Source: Paenibacillus sonchi (lineage in GTDB: Bacteria > Bacillota > Bacilli > Paenibacillales > Paenibacillaceae). Taken from it: a stretch of 64,000 nucleotides of DNA. Shown here piece by piece: positions 54,082 through 63,998 of this stretch. The stretch covers positions 6,200,001 through 6,264,000 of the forward strand of contig NZ_CP068595.1 of the NCBI RefSeq assembly GCF_016772475.1. The letters run 5' to 3'. The notes below the pieces were generated by a model. The model did not search any database. It saw only the letters and a list, made by a program, of their open reading frames with translations, and was not told the DNA's origin. Positions within the stretch are counted from its first letter, which is position 1, and every line of letters starts with the position of its first letter. Both the position numbers and the translations under genes were made by a program.

Positions 54082-54498
54082 TTATTCTTCTTTCAGGTGA
54101 CGAACGGCCTTGGCCAATTCTTCAGGATCTTTCATAGAGACCAGCTTGGGAGGCTGCATCGGCGTAAAGCCCTCCGCGTCCCCGCTTGCCTTTTCCGGCT
54201 TTTGCTTCAGCAGATTGATTAATTCTTCATCCTGGGACGGAGTGCTGATATCGAGATTGGAGCCAAGCTCCTCAGTCCCCCCGGCAGAGATTGTCTCACC
54301 GCTCTCCGTGGACCCGGATTGCTTAATAATAAAACCCAATACCCATCTTAGAAGGAAGGCAAGCAGAAACCAGACAATAAAACTAATAATTCCTCGAATC
54401 AGGCTGGTTCCCAGTAAGTTATGCCCATAATTGATAAGAAAGGTAAAGGCAAATCCAAGCAATCCGAACAACAGACTCAATAGAATTTTACCCTTCAT
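54082..54498 (-). CDS. Uncharacterised membrane protein between cheD and sigD
   Basis: A 138-residue protein with two predicted membrane helices (about 3-24 and 34-58) and a hydrophilic, acidic cytoplasmic tail of about 80 residues ending KDPEELAKAVRHLKEE. ATG start after AAGGAAATATAGCC. It lies 2 bp from cheD and 49 bp before sigD, so it is part of the same operon. I do not recognise a family; in Bacillus, cheD is followed directly by sigD, so this is an extra gene. A link to motility is contextual only. Confidence 0.7.
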   Translation of the reverse strand: MKGKILLSLLFGLLGFAFTFLINYGHNLLGTSLIRGIISFIVWFLLAFLLRWVLGFIIKQSGSTESGETISAGGTEELGSNLDISTPSQDEELINLLKQKPEKASGDAEGFTPMQPPKLVSMKDPEELAKAVRHLKEE

Positions 54499-54500
54499 GG

Positions 54501-54998
54501 CTATATTTCCTTCGTGCCTTTTTGAACACTGCGGATATACAATATCCCGGTGTTGCAGGCGATTTCTATAGTGCGGCCGAAGTTTCCGCCTGTATCCTCG
54601 GCGATAAGCGGTATGTTCAAGGCCTCAAGAGCAAGCTTGCAGGATTCCACATTACGAGGCCCGATCCTCATGGTGTCACTCCCCCCGGCAAAGGCAAACA
54701 TCTGGGACCCTCCAGCCATTTTGGCTACAAGACGGCTCCGGACGGCGCCAAGCGCGAGCAAGCGGGATAATAGCTCCGGCAGTGCGGTATCCGCAAATTT
54801 GGCGATGTTCATCTGTCCCTCCCGGGCAATTTCGGATGAGGGCAGCATCACATGTGCCATCCCTGCAAGCTTTTTCCCAGGATCGAACAAAGTAACTCCT
54901 ACGCAGGAGCCGAGACCTGTTGTACGAACCAGACTTTCCTCACTGCCTACGTTAAGATCCGCCATACCTACTTTAATAACGTTTTGCTCTTCAATCAT
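54501..54998 (-). CDS. cheD: Chemoreceptor glutamine deamidase CheD
   Basis: Deamidates receptor glutamines and binds CheC to stimulate its CheY-P phosphatase. A 165-residue protein with the active-site Cys in TTGLGSCVGVTLFD near residue 32, the His in GMAHVMLPSS near 49, and a Thr later (MAGGSQMFAFAG region). ATG start after AGGAG, overlapping the end of cheC by 8 bp, consistent with making CheC and CheD together. Confidence 0.95.
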   Translation of the reverse strand: MIEEQNVIKVGMADLNVGSEESLVRTTGLGSCVGVTLFDPGKKLAGMAHVMLPSSEIAREGQMNIAKFADTALPELLSRLLALGAVRSRLVAKMAGGSQMFAFAGGSDTMRIGPRNVESCKLALEALNIPLIAEDTGGNFGRTIEIACNTGILYIRSVQKGTKEI

Positions 54999-55617
54999 TA
55001 TCGAACGGTACTCCTAATGCTTTGAAGATTTTCGGGAAAGATTCCGGATCGGGTATAAGGAAAAATTGCCCTTCAATTTCGTTGTGCCCCTCAAGGAAAG
55101 TGGTATCGATCAGCAAAGCATCATCACCCATTTGCCCGAACTGCAGCAGACCATAGCTTAGAATCGCCCCAGCCATATCCATCGCCAGCGCCGGTACGGT
55201 CGGATACATGGACAGCGAGGTGAAGTCCGCAAGAGAGGATAAATAAGAGCCGGCCAGAATGTTGCCGATTTCGTTCAGTGCCGACAGCTCCATCTCGCCC
55301 AATTCCCCATTGCCTGTGAGCTCAATCCCGGCTATCCGGCTAAGCAGGTTAATTGCGGCCTCCGGTGTCAGGATGAAGAACAGATTGCCCGGCGCTTCTC
55401 CTTCAACCCGCAGGAACACAGCATAGACCAGTTCTTCCGCCCCGCCGACCTTGTCCGTAATTTCTTCAAAATTAAGCAGCTGAACTTTGGGGACAGCCAT
55501 GTCAATCGGTTTGCCCAGAAGCTGTGACAGCGCGGTGGCAGCGTTGCCGGCTCCTATATTACCGACTTCCTTGAGCACATCCATTTTAAAATCCTTGAAG
55601 TTTTTGAATAGCTCCAC
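54991..55617 (-). CDS. cheC: CheY-P phosphatase CheC
   Basis: Removes phosphate from CheY-P in Bacillus-type adaptation. A 208-residue protein with both pseudo-repeated active sites intact: LKEVGNIGAGNAATALSQLL...P in the first half and LNEIGNILAGSYLSSLADF...P in the second (each with the E-x2-N pattern). GTG start overlaps near the cheW stop with only a weak ribosome site, suggesting coupling with cheW. Confidence 0.94.
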   Translation of the reverse strand: MELFKNFKDFKMDVLKEVGNIGAGNAATALSQLLGKPIDMAVPKVQLLNFEEITDKVGGAEELVYAVFLRVEGEAPGNLFFILTPEAAINLLSRIAGIELTGNGELGEMELSALNEIGNILAGSYLSSLADFTSLSMYPTVPALAMDMAGAILSYGLLQFGQMGDDALLIDTTFLEGHNEIEGQFFLIPDPESFPKIFKALGVPFDND

Positions 55618-55620
55618 AGG

Positions 55621-56082
55621 TTAGCCCTCTAGACTTTCCAACTGCACAATTTCATTCTTGTTCAGCACTTCGGACAAGTTGAGCATGATGAGCAGACGGT
55701 CTTCTCCGATTTTGGCCACCCCGTCCAGATATTTCGCTTTGATGCCGCCCACTACATCCGGAGGGGTATCAATCGCATCCTGGTTCAAATCAATAACATC
55801 GTTGGCCGAATCTACAATAAAGCCTACTTCCATTTCGTTGACTGCCACGATAATGATACGGGTCTGGTCTGTGTGCTCCGCTTCTTCAATCCCGAACCGG
55901 CCGCGCAAATCAATAACCGGAATCACTACTCCGCGCAGATTGATAACCCCTTTGATAAAGGAATACGTCTTGGGTACACGGGTAATCGGCATCATGCGCT
56001 CGATCGTCTGCACCTTATCCACTTCGATACCGTATTCTTCAGTTCCGAGTTTAAACACAATCACCTTAATGTCTTCAGCCAT
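55621..56082 (-). CDS. cheW: Chemotaxis coupling protein CheW
   Basis: Adaptor that joins CheA to chemoreceptors. A 153-residue SH3-like double barrel with KLGTEEYGIEVDKVQTIERMMPITRVPKTYSFIKGVINLRGVVIPVIDLR, the standard CheW segment. ATG start after GGAGG. It lies 3 bp before cheC and 28 bp after cheA. Confidence 0.96.
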   Translation of the reverse strand: MAEDIKVIVFKLGTEEYGIEVDKVQTIERMMPITRVPKTYSFIKGVINLRGVVIPVIDLRGRFGIEEAEHTDQTRIIIVAVNEMEVGFIVDSANDVIDLNQDAIDTPPDVVGGIKAKYLDGVAKIGEDRLLIMLNLSEVLNKNEIVQLESLEG

Positions 56083-56110
56083 GGAATGAACCTCCCTGTT
56101 CTATCCTAAA

Positions 56111-58174
56111 TTATTTAATAAAAGCATTCGGATCAATAATGAGTGCGACCTGCCCGTCACCAAGAATAGTGGCGCCGGATATGCCTTGAACCTCAGGCAA
56201 ATATTTACCGAGATTCTTGATGACAATTTCGTTCTGCCCGATAAAATCCTGAACGGCCAGAGCGACCAGGCGTTCCCCCTTGCGCACAACCACAATTTCC
56301 GTCTCTTCCTCCGTGCTTTCATCATAATCCGGTACTGAAAAGATTTTGCTTAGTGAAACCAGCGGAATATGGCTGTTGCGGAACTCCACCATTTTGTTGC
56401 CGTGAATGCTCCGGATCTGGGTTTGCTTCACAATGCCGGTTTCCACAATGGACGAGAGCGGTATCGCGTATTTCTCCGTGCCCAGACGGACAAGCATAGC
56501 TGCGATAATCGACAAGGTCAGCGGCAGCTGCACTGAGAAGTTGGTACCTTTGCCTTGGGTGGAATAGACCACCACATTCCCGCCAAGTGAGGTGATTTTT
56601 GATTTGACAACATCCAATCCCACACCGCGGCCGGATACATCGGAGATTACTTCAGCGGTACTGAATCCCGGTGCGAATAGGAGCTGTATTGCCTCATCAT
56701 CGGAATAACTCGATGCTTGTTCTTGCGAAAGAATGCCTTTTTTGATCGCCGACTGCAGTATTTTCTGCGGGTTGATTCCGGCACCGTCATCTTCGATTTC
56801 GATAAAGACATGGTTGCCGCTGTGGAATGCCCTCAGGTTAACTGTTCCTGTATCAGACTTGCCGGCGGCTAAACGGTCTTGAATCCCTTCGACACCATGG
56901 TCTACAGCGTTACGCAGCAAGTGGACCAGCGGATCACCGATTTCATCGATAACAGTGCGGTCCAGCTCCGTCTCGGCGCCGGTAACAATCAGGTCGATTT
57001 TTTTGTCCAGGGATTTGGCAAGGTCACGAACCATGCGCGGGAACCGGTTGAACACGGTATCCACCGGGACCATGCGCAGCTTCATGACAATATTCTGCAG
57101 ATCTCCGCTGACCCGGCCCATATGTTCTACCGTTTCCGTCAGATCGGTGTTCTGAACCTCTGAAGCAAGCTGCTCCAGCCGGACCCGGTCGATGAGCAGC
57201 TCGCTGAAGAGATTCATCAGCACATCAAGCCGTTCAATATCTACACGGATCGTCCGGGAGGGTGCTCCTCCTGTTCTCGCAGGAGCCGGTTTGCCGGCGT
57301 CTTCTTTGGCATGTGCGGCAGATGCCGGTGAAGCATTAGAAACAGGGGCAGCTTCTTTTACAGGAGCAGGCGCTTCGGCCGTAGCGGCAACCGTATCCTG
57401 ACCCATCTGACGCAAGGATTCCTGATCCAGAGCTACGGCAGTCACCTTGTCGATCTCAGACAGATTCAGAATCATCGCCTGGATCTCACTGGCTTCCTTT
57501 TGGGTTATGTAATAGAGCGAAAAGCTATGGTCAAATTTCTCCTGCTCTATGTCCTGAACCGAAGGGAAGGATTTGACAACCTCGCCGGAACGTTCGAGGA
57601 GATCAAAGACCATATATGCCCGCACTGCTTTGAGCTGGCAGTCCTTGCGGATGGCCACATCGACATACAGCACCTTATGGCCTTCCTGGAGCGACTGCTC
57701 CAGAACGGAGTATTGAAACTCATCAAGGAATACGGGAGCTTCGGCAGCCGGTGCTGCTGCCGAAGCGGCTGCAGCACCGGCTGCGGTCGGGATCTCGCCA
57801 CGGACAATCGCCTGCAAAGACGCAACAATGGCCGATACATCCGCTTTGCCCTCTCCGCCGCCTGTAATATCCTCGACCATGGATTCCAGGGCGTCCAGAC
57901 TTTTGAACAGGGTGTCAAAAATGAAATCCTGCATCCGCAGCTTGTTGTTGCGCACTAAGTCCAGAACATTCTCCATTTGGTGCGTAAGTGAAGCCAAATC
58001 CTCAAAGCCCATGGTTGCCGCCATACCCTTCAAGGTATGGGCAGAGCGGAAAATAACCTGTACAATACTCAGATCTTCAGGATTTGCTTCAAGCCCCATC
58101 ATACTTTCGTTCAATGACTGCAGATGATCATTTGACTCATCAATAAACATGGATAAATATTGGTTCATGTCCAT
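56111..58174 (-). CDS. cheA: Chemotaxis histidine kinase CheA
   Basis: Receptor-controlled kinase that phosphorylates CheY and CheB. A 687-residue protein: HPt domain (about 1-105) with FRSAHTLKGMAATMGF, where His is the phosphosite; a CheY-binding P2-like domain (about 160-265); an Ala/Pro linker; dimerisation domain (about 305-365); HATPase domain (about 365-545) with VDHGVE (N box) and DVSGRGVGLDVVKSKITSLGG (G box); and a CheW-like P5 domain to the end. ATG at 58174 with GGAGG 9 bp upstream. Confidence 0.96.
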   Translation of the reverse strand: MDMNQYLSMFIDESNDHLQSLNESMMGLEANPEDLSIVQVIFRSAHTLKGMAATMGFEDLASLTHQMENVLDLVRNNKLRMQDFIFDTLFKSLDALESMVEDITGGGEGKADVSAIVASLQAIVRGEIPTAAGAAAASAAAPAAEAPVFLDEFQYSVLEQSLQEGHKVLYVDVAIRKDCQLKAVRAYMVFDLLERSGEVVKSFPSVQDIEQEKFDHSFSLYYITQKEASEIQAMILNLSEIDKVTAVALDQESLRQMGQDTVAATAEAPAPVKEAAPVSNASPASAAHAKEDAGKPAPARTGGAPSRTIRVDIERLDVLMNLFSELLIDRVRLEQLASEVQNTDLTETVEHMGRVSGDLQNIVMKLRMVPVDTVFNRFPRMVRDLAKSLDKKIDLIVTGAETELDRTVIDEIGDPLVHLLRNAVDHGVEGIQDRLAAGKSDTGTVNLRAFHSGNHVFIEIEDDGAGINPQKILQSAIKKGILSQEQASSYSDDEAIQLLFAPGFSTAEVISDVSGRGVGLDVVKSKITSLGGNVVVYSTQGKGTNFSVQLPLTLSIIAAMLVRLGTEKYAIPLSSIVETGIVKQTQIRSIHGNKMVEFRNSHIPLVSLSKIFSVPDYDESTEEETEIVVVRKGERLVALAVQDFIGQNEIVIKNLGKYLPEVQGISGATILGDGQVALIIDPNAFIK

Positions 58175-58208
58175 GAGCGGGCACCTCCCCTTCAAGTTCG
58201 CTTTTCCA

Positions 58209-59603
58209 TTATTTTACGGCTTGCACCAGCCTTGGAGCAATTTCTTGCAAAGGCAGGACATGTCTTACACACTGCAATTCCACCGCAGAACGCGGCATCC
58301 CGTAAACCACACAGGTTTCTTCACTTTCGGCAAAGGTGGAGGTCACTCCCGAATCATAAAGTGACTTCATCATTCTGGCACCATCGCTGCCCATCCCTGT
58401 CATAATCACTGCGTGCCGCTCCAGTGAGGTATATGGAAGGATGGACTCGAAGAGTGTATCCACCGATGGACGGTGTCCGTTGCGGGCTTCTTCCAGAGTC
58501 AGATCAATGGCATATTGACCGCCCGCAGCCGGAACTACCCTCATATGATAACCGCCGGGAGCTATGTATGCCGCCCCCTGACGCAGAATCATTCCCTGTT
58601 CTGCTTCCGCCACTTCAAGCGGACTGAAAGTATTCAGCCGCTGGGCCAGCGACTTGGTGAAATTGGGCGGCATATGCTGCACAATGACAATAGGTGCTGG
58701 AAAATCAGCCGGAATATTTTCAAGAAATGCTTTTAAAGCTCTTGGACCGCCCGTGGAACACCCGACGGCTACCAGCTTGCGCAATCCCTTATTGGCGGAT
58801 TTGCGGTCCCCGCCTGCTGCAGATGATTCATAATTGGCAGCAGCTGAAGCAGGCTGGCGCGAATCCGGCTGTGCCGGTTTGGCTTCCTCTTTCGAACGGT
58901 TTCTGGAGGGATCGGAAGCCGGCTTGGGAGGCAGCGCGGACCGCTTGGCCGTGTCTGGCGGAAGAGCGCCATCCGTAGCTGTTCTTCCCGGCGGACTTTT
59001 GCCCTTATCCTTCTCTGAGGCAGGGTTCAAATCCGGCTTGGCCTTCAGCCTGTCAGCCGGCTTGCGTGGAAGCTCCGGAGCTTTCTTGGGAGATTCCGGA
59101 CTTCGTTTGACAGGCCCGCGCTCCGGTTGCGGTGCGGGGGCCGCCTCTGCAGCAGGCAGCTCAGGCACCTTGTATGCGGATGCTCTGGCTTCGCGCTGCT
59201 GGCGGGCAAGCATTGCCTCTTTCATTTGCTCTCTCAGCGAAACGCCCACAGCTATAATATCCTGTGAGTTCGATATGGAGGGCTTGCGGATAAAATCAAA
59301 AGCCCCCCACTCCAGTGCCAGAATGGTTTCCTTCATGCCCTCTTCATTAATACCTGAGAGCATGATTACCGGCAGAGGACGCTGCGCCATTATTATTTTG
59401 AGCGCCTCCAGGCCGTTCATTTCCGGCATTTCGACATCCATGGTGACCAGATCCGGAGAAAGTTCGTTGACTTTTTCAATGGCTTCACGTCCGTTGGATG
59501 CCGTCGCCGCAACCTGAAAGTTAGCATCATTTTCAATTAAATCGGAAATGATCTTGCGCATGAATGCAGAATCATCAACAACCAAAACTCGATAAGGTTT
59601 CAT
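58209..59603 (-). CDS. cheB: Protein-glutamate methylesterase CheB
   Basis: Demethylates (and deamidates) chemoreceptors; activated by phosphorylation. A 464-residue protein, longer than the usual ~350: receiver domain (about 1-120) with DDSAFMRK and phospho-acceptor Asp in LVTMDVEMPEMNG; an unusually long basic, Pro/Lys/Ala/Ser-rich linker (about 140-270); and the methylesterase domain (about 280-460) with the catalytic Ser in VAVGCSTGGPRALK, His in IVIVQHMPPNFTKSLAQRLN, and Asp in MTGMGSDGARM. ATG at 59603 after GAGGTGG. Confidence 0.94.
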   Translation of the reverse strand: MKPYRVLVVDDSAFMRKIISDLIENDANFQVAATASNGREAIEKVNELSPDLVTMDVEMPEMNGLEALKIIMAQRPLPVIMLSGINEEGMKETILALEWGAFDFIRKPSISNSQDIIAVGVSLREQMKEAMLARQQREARASAYKVPELPAAEAAPAPQPERGPVKRSPESPKKAPELPRKPADRLKAKPDLNPASEKDKGKSPPGRTATDGALPPDTAKRSALPPKPASDPSRNRSKEEAKPAQPDSRQPASAAANYESSAAGGDRKSANKGLRKLVAVGCSTGGPRALKAFLENIPADFPAPIVIVQHMPPNFTKSLAQRLNTFSPLEVAEAEQGMILRQGAAYIAPGGYHMRVVPAAGGQYAIDLTLEEARNGHRPSVDTLFESILPYTSLERHAVIMTGMGSDGARMMKSLYDSGVTSTFAESEETCVVYGMPRSAVELQCVRHVLPLQEIAPRLVQAVK

Positions 59604-59638
59604 ATCATTTCCACCTCTGTTCCTCGAATTCAGAACAA

Positions 59639-60517
59639 TTATTCTTTTCGCTTCAACCACTTGCTGATAAATCCCTTGATGCCTTGAACTTTAGTGGTGT
59701 CTGCCGAATCAGCGGCCAAATAGCTAAGCGCAAGCCTATGTACATCTTTGGCTGCCGAACTGTTCGGAAAAGCCACCGAGAATGGAATCTGTCTCTTTAC
59801 TGCCTGAACTACATGGGTGTCGCTGCTGATATATCCAAGAAAAGAAATATCCAATTGCAAAAACCGGCTTGCCGCCATGCGGATTTTATCACTGGTGGCG
59901 CGCGCCTCTTTCTCATCCCCTGCCTGATTGACGATCAGCCGGAAGGAAACCTTCGGATGGGAATTATTTACTACCTTTATCAGTGCGTAAGCATCCGTTA
60001 TCGCAGTGGGTTCAGGTGTAGTGACCACCAGGCAGTCATCCGCCGAAGTAATGAATTTCATGGTTTCTTTGGAAAGCCCTGCTCCTGTATCGAAGAGAAT
60101 AAAATCCATCGTGTCCGCAATTCCGGCGATCTGGTCCGTGAAGTAGCTCAGATCCGCCTCAGACAGCGAAAAAAGCTCGTCCATACCTGAACCGCCTGCG
60201 ATAAAAGGAAGCCCGTTGGGTCCTTTATGAATGATCTCTCCGATATCCGCTTCCCTTTTCAGTAAATGATAAAGATTATACTTAGCCGACACACCCATAA
60301 GCACATCTATATTCGCCATACCGATATCAGCATCGAACAAGAGCACTCTTTTGCCCATCGCTTTGAGTGTGAGTGCAAAGTTCAAGGTGAAATTCGATTT
60401 GCCGACACCCCCCTTCCCACTGCAAACAGTGATAATCCGGGCGGATGCCTCCCCTCCGGATGCACGTTTGGGTCCCTGGCTGGACACAAGCCTCCTCAGG
60501 GATTGCGCCTGATCCAT
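59639..60517 (-). CDS. flhG: MinD-like ATPase FlhG (YlxH)
   Basis: A 292-residue ParA/MinD ATPase that controls flagellar number and placement, with FlhF. The N-terminal basic tail precedes the deviant Walker A CSGKGGVGKSNFTLNFA (about residue 35), then LFDADIGMANIDVLMG and a membrane-targeting C-terminal helix. The ATG at 60517 overlaps the flhF stop (TGATG). The usual N-terminal activation helix for FlhF (MDQAQSLRRLVS) is present. Confidence 0.93.
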   Translation of the reverse strand: MDQAQSLRRLVSSQGPKRASGGEASARIITVCSGKGGVGKSNFTLNFALTLKAMGKRVLLFDADIGMANIDVLMGVSAKYNLYHLLKREADIGEIIHKGPNGLPFIAGGSGMDELFSLSEADLSYFTDQIAGIADTMDFILFDTGAGLSKETMKFITSADDCLVVTTPEPTAITDAYALIKVVNNSHPKVSFRLIVNQAGDEKEARATSDKIRMAASRFLQLDISFLGYISSDTHVVQAVKRQIPFSVAFPNSSAAKDVHRLALSYLAADSADTTKVQGIKGFISKWLKRKE

Positions 60518-61959
60518 CACATTCCCCCTGTTCCCAAAATCATCCCGCTAAGCTGATCTTTGGTAGCAGCCAGCAAATCATCGGGTACATTCTGACCGTT
60601 GGTTATATAGGAAAGCTTGAGCGGGAAATCATTCAGAACATTGAAGAGCGGACCATAGCTTCCTGTCTCGTCCAGTTTAGTAAAGATCACTTTATCGAGC
60701 TGATAGCGGCCAAAATGTTCAGCAATCTTCTTCATATCCCGGCTTTTGGAGGTCAGGCTGAGCACCAGAAAGGTTTCACTTTTAAGCTCTTTGGCCAAAA
60801 GGCTCTGCAGCTCCGCTACCAGCATTTCGTTACGGTAATTCCGGCCTGCCGTATCCATAAGCACTAGATCACAGCTTTCGAGCCGGAACAAGGCTCTTTG
60901 CAAATCACCAGGAGACTGTACAACCTCCAGAGGCATATTGAGTATAGCCGCATAAGTGCGAAGCTGCTCTACGGCCGAAATCCGGTAGGTGTCCGAGGTA
61001 ATCAGTCCAACCTTGCGCCCTTGCCTGAACAACTGCTCAGCGGCAAGTTTGGCAATGGTAGTGGTCTTGCCGACACCTGTTGGTCCTGCGATGTAAACAA
61101 TCCGCGTATCCGGTGCAATCCCGTTAGCAATGCGCCCGGATAAAAAATCCTCAACCTGAGCGGCCATCCTGACATTGAACTGCTCCGGGGCCCAGATGCG
61201 GCCTTCCTCATGCCACTGGTCAAAAATATTGCTGATCCACTCATCGACCAGAACGGCATCCGTCTCCTGTTCCATCAGACGGTCTCTTATTTGCTCCAGC
61301 TGCTCTGGAAGCTCTACAGCACCAGATGAATAACGGGCAATCCGCTCCATCCATTGCTTCATGTCGCGAATCTCCCGCAGCACATCACTTTCCAGTTCAG
61401 GTGTAGATGCGGCATTCAATTTCTTGTTCCGGGCCTCATCTATGGCTGCCATGCCTGCAAGCTTAGCAGCTGGTGCTGCTGAATGCTGAATTGGAGCTTC
61501 CTCGGCTTCCAAGTAGCCAGTCTCTTCTTCCTCCTCCTGGACCGCAGGCAGTACGGCTACACTCCCTTTGTTCTCTAAGGTATCAGACAACGCCGCAGCA
61601 ATCTCGGCAAAGGTCTGCTTCGCCGCTGCCTCACTCCCTGAGGTGGCCGTCCGAGCCGCTGGTTCATTTGCACCAGCGGCTGCAGGTGCCGAAGAGGCGG
61701 CCGCAGCCTTCTGGTATGCTTGGGGAACAGCGCTGCGTGGAATGTTCAGCGGGGCAGCTGGTGACTTTGCAGACGCTCCAGGCTTCTGGGCGTCCTCCAC
61801 TGCCGCAACAACCTCAATTTTCTTCTTTTTGAACATCCCCATGAAACCGCCGACTCTGACCTCCTTGGTGCTTAAAATGACGGCATCGCTTCCCAGCTCG
61901 CTGCGGATGGAATGCATGGCGTCAGGCATCGTGTCGACCACATAACGCTTCACTCTCAT
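60517..61959 (-). CDS. flhF: SRP-family GTPase FlhF
   Basis: Flagellar placement GTPase. A 480-residue protein: an N-terminal basic segment (about 1-60), an Ala/Pro/Glu-rich linker (about 60-190), a helical N domain (about 200-275), and an SRP-type GTPase domain with GPTGVGKTTTIAKLAAE near 292, DTYRISAVEQLRTYA, LMDTAGRN and TKLDETGSYG. ATG at 61959 overlaps the flhA stop by 4 bp (ATGA). Confidence 0.95.
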   Translation of the reverse strand: MRVKRYVVDTMPDAMHSIRSELGSDAVILSTKEVRVGGFMGMFKKKKIEVVAAVEDAQKPGASAKSPAAPLNIPRSAVPQAYQKAAAASSAPAAAGANEPAARTATSGSEAAAKQTFAEIAAALSDTLENKGSVAVLPAVQEEEEETGYLEAEEAPIQHSAAPAAKLAGMAAIDEARNKKLNAASTPELESDVLREIRDMKQWMERIARYSSGAVELPEQLEQIRDRLMEQETDAVLVDEWISNIFDQWHEEGRIWAPEQFNVRMAAQVEDFLSGRIANGIAPDTRIVYIAGPTGVGKTTTIAKLAAEQLFRQGRKVGLITSDTYRISAVEQLRTYAAILNMPLEVVQSPGDLQRALFRLESCDLVLMDTAGRNYRNEMLVAELQSLLAKELKSETFLVLSLTSKSRDMKKIAEHFGRYQLDKVIFTKLDETGSYGPLFNVLNDFPLKLSYITNGQNVPDDLLAATKDQLSGMILGTGGM

Positions 61960-63998
61960 AGATTCACCACCCCAACGCTTTGGATTTCAATATTTGGCTC
62001 CAGCTCACTGTAGGACAACACCGGGATGTCCTGCATAGTCCGTTCAATCACCTGGCGCAGATACATCCGTATTGTCGGGGAGGTCAGTACAATAGGCTGC
62101 TGTCCCGATTGAAGCAAACGGTTGATTTGCTCCGTAAGCCGCTGGTAAACGGTCTGTGTCGAGACAGGGTCCAGCGCAAGATAGCTGCCCTGCTCAGTCT
62201 GCTGCACACTTTCGGAGATTTTCTTTTCCAGATTCGGTCCCACTGTGATCACCCTTAACGTCTCTCCGGTCTGTGAGAACTGCTGTGTAATCTGTCTGGA
62301 GAGGGACTGCCGGACATATTCAGTCAGTACATCCGGGTCTTTGGTATAGGTTCCGTAGTCCGCCAACGTTTCAAAAATAGTCACCAGGTCACGAATCGAG
62401 ATTTTCTCACGCAGCAGCTTGCCGAGCACCTTTTGAATATCCCCGATGGCCAGTACGGAAGGCACAAGCTCGTCCACCAGCACAGGATAATTTTCGCGGA
62501 GATTGTCGACAAGCTGCTTGGTTTCCTGCCGGCCCAGCAGCTCATGGCCATAACGTTTGATCAGCTCGGTCAAATGTGTAGCCACTACTGAAGGGGGATC
62601 AACCACGGTATAGCCTGACAATTCGGCCCGTTCCTTCACAGACTCGTCAATCCATAGCGCTGGCAGACCAAAGGATGGTTCTACCGTCTCAATTCCATGA
62701 ATCGACTCATCCTCGTACCCTGGACTCATTGCCAGATAGTGATTAAGTAATAATTCACCACCGCCAACGTTATTTCCTTTAATTTTGATCACATATTCAT
62801 TCGGTTTTAGTTGAATATTGTCGCGAATGCGAATAACAGGGACGACAAGACCCATCTCCAATGCACACTGCCGCCTGATCATGATAATACGATCCAACAA
62901 ATCGCCGCCCTGGCCCGTGTCTGCAAGGGGGATAAGCCCGTACCCGAACTCAAATTCGATAGCATCGACAGAGAGCAGGTTGATTACACTTTCCGGACTG
63001 CGCACTTCCTCGATCTGTTTTTCTTCAACCAGCTGTTCTTCAGCTATTTGCTGACGACTGGCCTTTTGGCTCATAGTATAAGCGGCATAGCCTAATAGCC
63101 CCGCTAGTGGCAAGGTAGACATCACTGTAATCGGGGTGAAAAAACCGAGGAAAGCAATAGTTACGGCCACGATATACAGAAGCTTTGGATAAGAAAGTAG
63201 TTGTCCTGTTAAATCTTCCGCCAGATTGCCATCTGATGCTGCGCGGGTAACAATAAGCCCGGCAGCGGTTGAAATGAGCAGTGCTGGAATTTGGCTGACC
63301 AGACCATCCCCGATAGTCAATACGGAGTATGTCGAAAGAGCAGCCTGGAAAGACAATCCGTGAACAGACATACCGATAATGAAACCGCCGATCAGATTGA
63401 TCAGTAGGATGATGATGCTCGCAATAGCATCTCCCTTGACGAACTTACTCGCACCATCCATAGACCCGAAAAAGTCGGCTTCACGTTCAATCTTGCGTCT
63501 GCGTTCACCAGCCTGCTGTTCATTAATCATGCCAGCGTTCAAATCGGCATCAATACTCATCTGTTTGCCGGGCATCGCATCCAGTGTAAACCGGGCGCCT
63601 ACCTCGGCTACACGTTCCGAACCTTTTGTAATAACAATGAACTGCACGACGACAAGGATCAGGAAGACAATGAATCCAATAGCGATTTGTCCCCGGGCAA
63701 TCCAGCTTCCGAACGTAGCTACAACCTCACCCGCATGACCATCCGACAGAATCAACTTCGTGGTTGAAATATTCAGTGCCAGACGAAACAAGGTTGTGAT
63801 TAACAGCAATGAAGGGAATATCGAGAACTGCAGTGGGTCTTTTGTATTCATTGCTACCAGTATAATAGTTAAGGCTATCGAAATATTGATAATTAGCAGT
63901 ACATCCAGAAGCCAAGCCGGGATGGGCAGAATCATCATAAGCACAATACCGATAACACCCAGTAGAACTGTTAGATCTCTTGCTTTCAATGTCCTCAA
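61956..63998 (-). CDS. flhA: Flagellar biosynthesis protein FlhA (start near the window end)
   Basis: Export-gate component of the flagellar type III secretion system. About 680 residues: eight predicted membrane helices over the first ~310 residues, with the cytoplasmic FHIPEP segment (GARFTLDAMPGKQMSIDADLNAGMINEQQA, near 145-172), then a large cytoplasmic domain ending ...SVGVVNL. It is complete or nearly so: TTG at 63998 or TTG at 63989 could be the start, but the ribosome site would lie at or beyond the window edge, so the true start is not certain. It overlaps flhF by 4 bp. Confidence 0.94.
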   Translation of the reverse strand: MRTLKARDLTVLLGVIGIVLMMILPIPAWLLDVLLIINISIALTIILVAMNTKDPLQFSIFPSLLLITTLFRLALNISTTKLILSDGHAGEVVATFGSWIARGQIAIGFIVFLILVVVQFIVITKGSERVAEVGARFTLDAMPGKQMSIDADLNAGMINEQQAGERRRKIEREADFFGSMDGASKFVKGDAIASIIILLINLIGGFIIGMSVHGLSFQAALSTYSVLTIGDGLVSQIPALLISTAAGLIVTRAASDGNLAEDLTGQLLSYPKLLYIVAVTIAFLGFFTPITVMSTLPLAGLLGYAAYTMSQKASRQQIAEEQLVEEKQIEEVRSPESVINLLSVDAIEFEFGYGLIPLADTGQGGDLLDRIIMIRRQCALEMGLVVPVIRIRDNIQLKPNEYVIKIKGNNVGGGELLLNHYLAMSPGYEDESIHGIETVEPSFGLPALWIDESVKERAELSGYTVVDPPSVVATHLTELIKRYGHELLGRQETKQLVDNLRENYPVLVDELVPSVLAIGDIQKVLGKLLREKISIRDLVTIFETLADYGTYTKDPDVLTEYVRQSLSRQITQQFSQTGETLRVITVGPNLEKKISESVQQTEQGSYLALDPVSTQTVYQRLTEQINRLLQSGQQPIVLTSPTIRMYLRQVIERTMQDIPVLSYSELEPNIEIQSVGVVNL

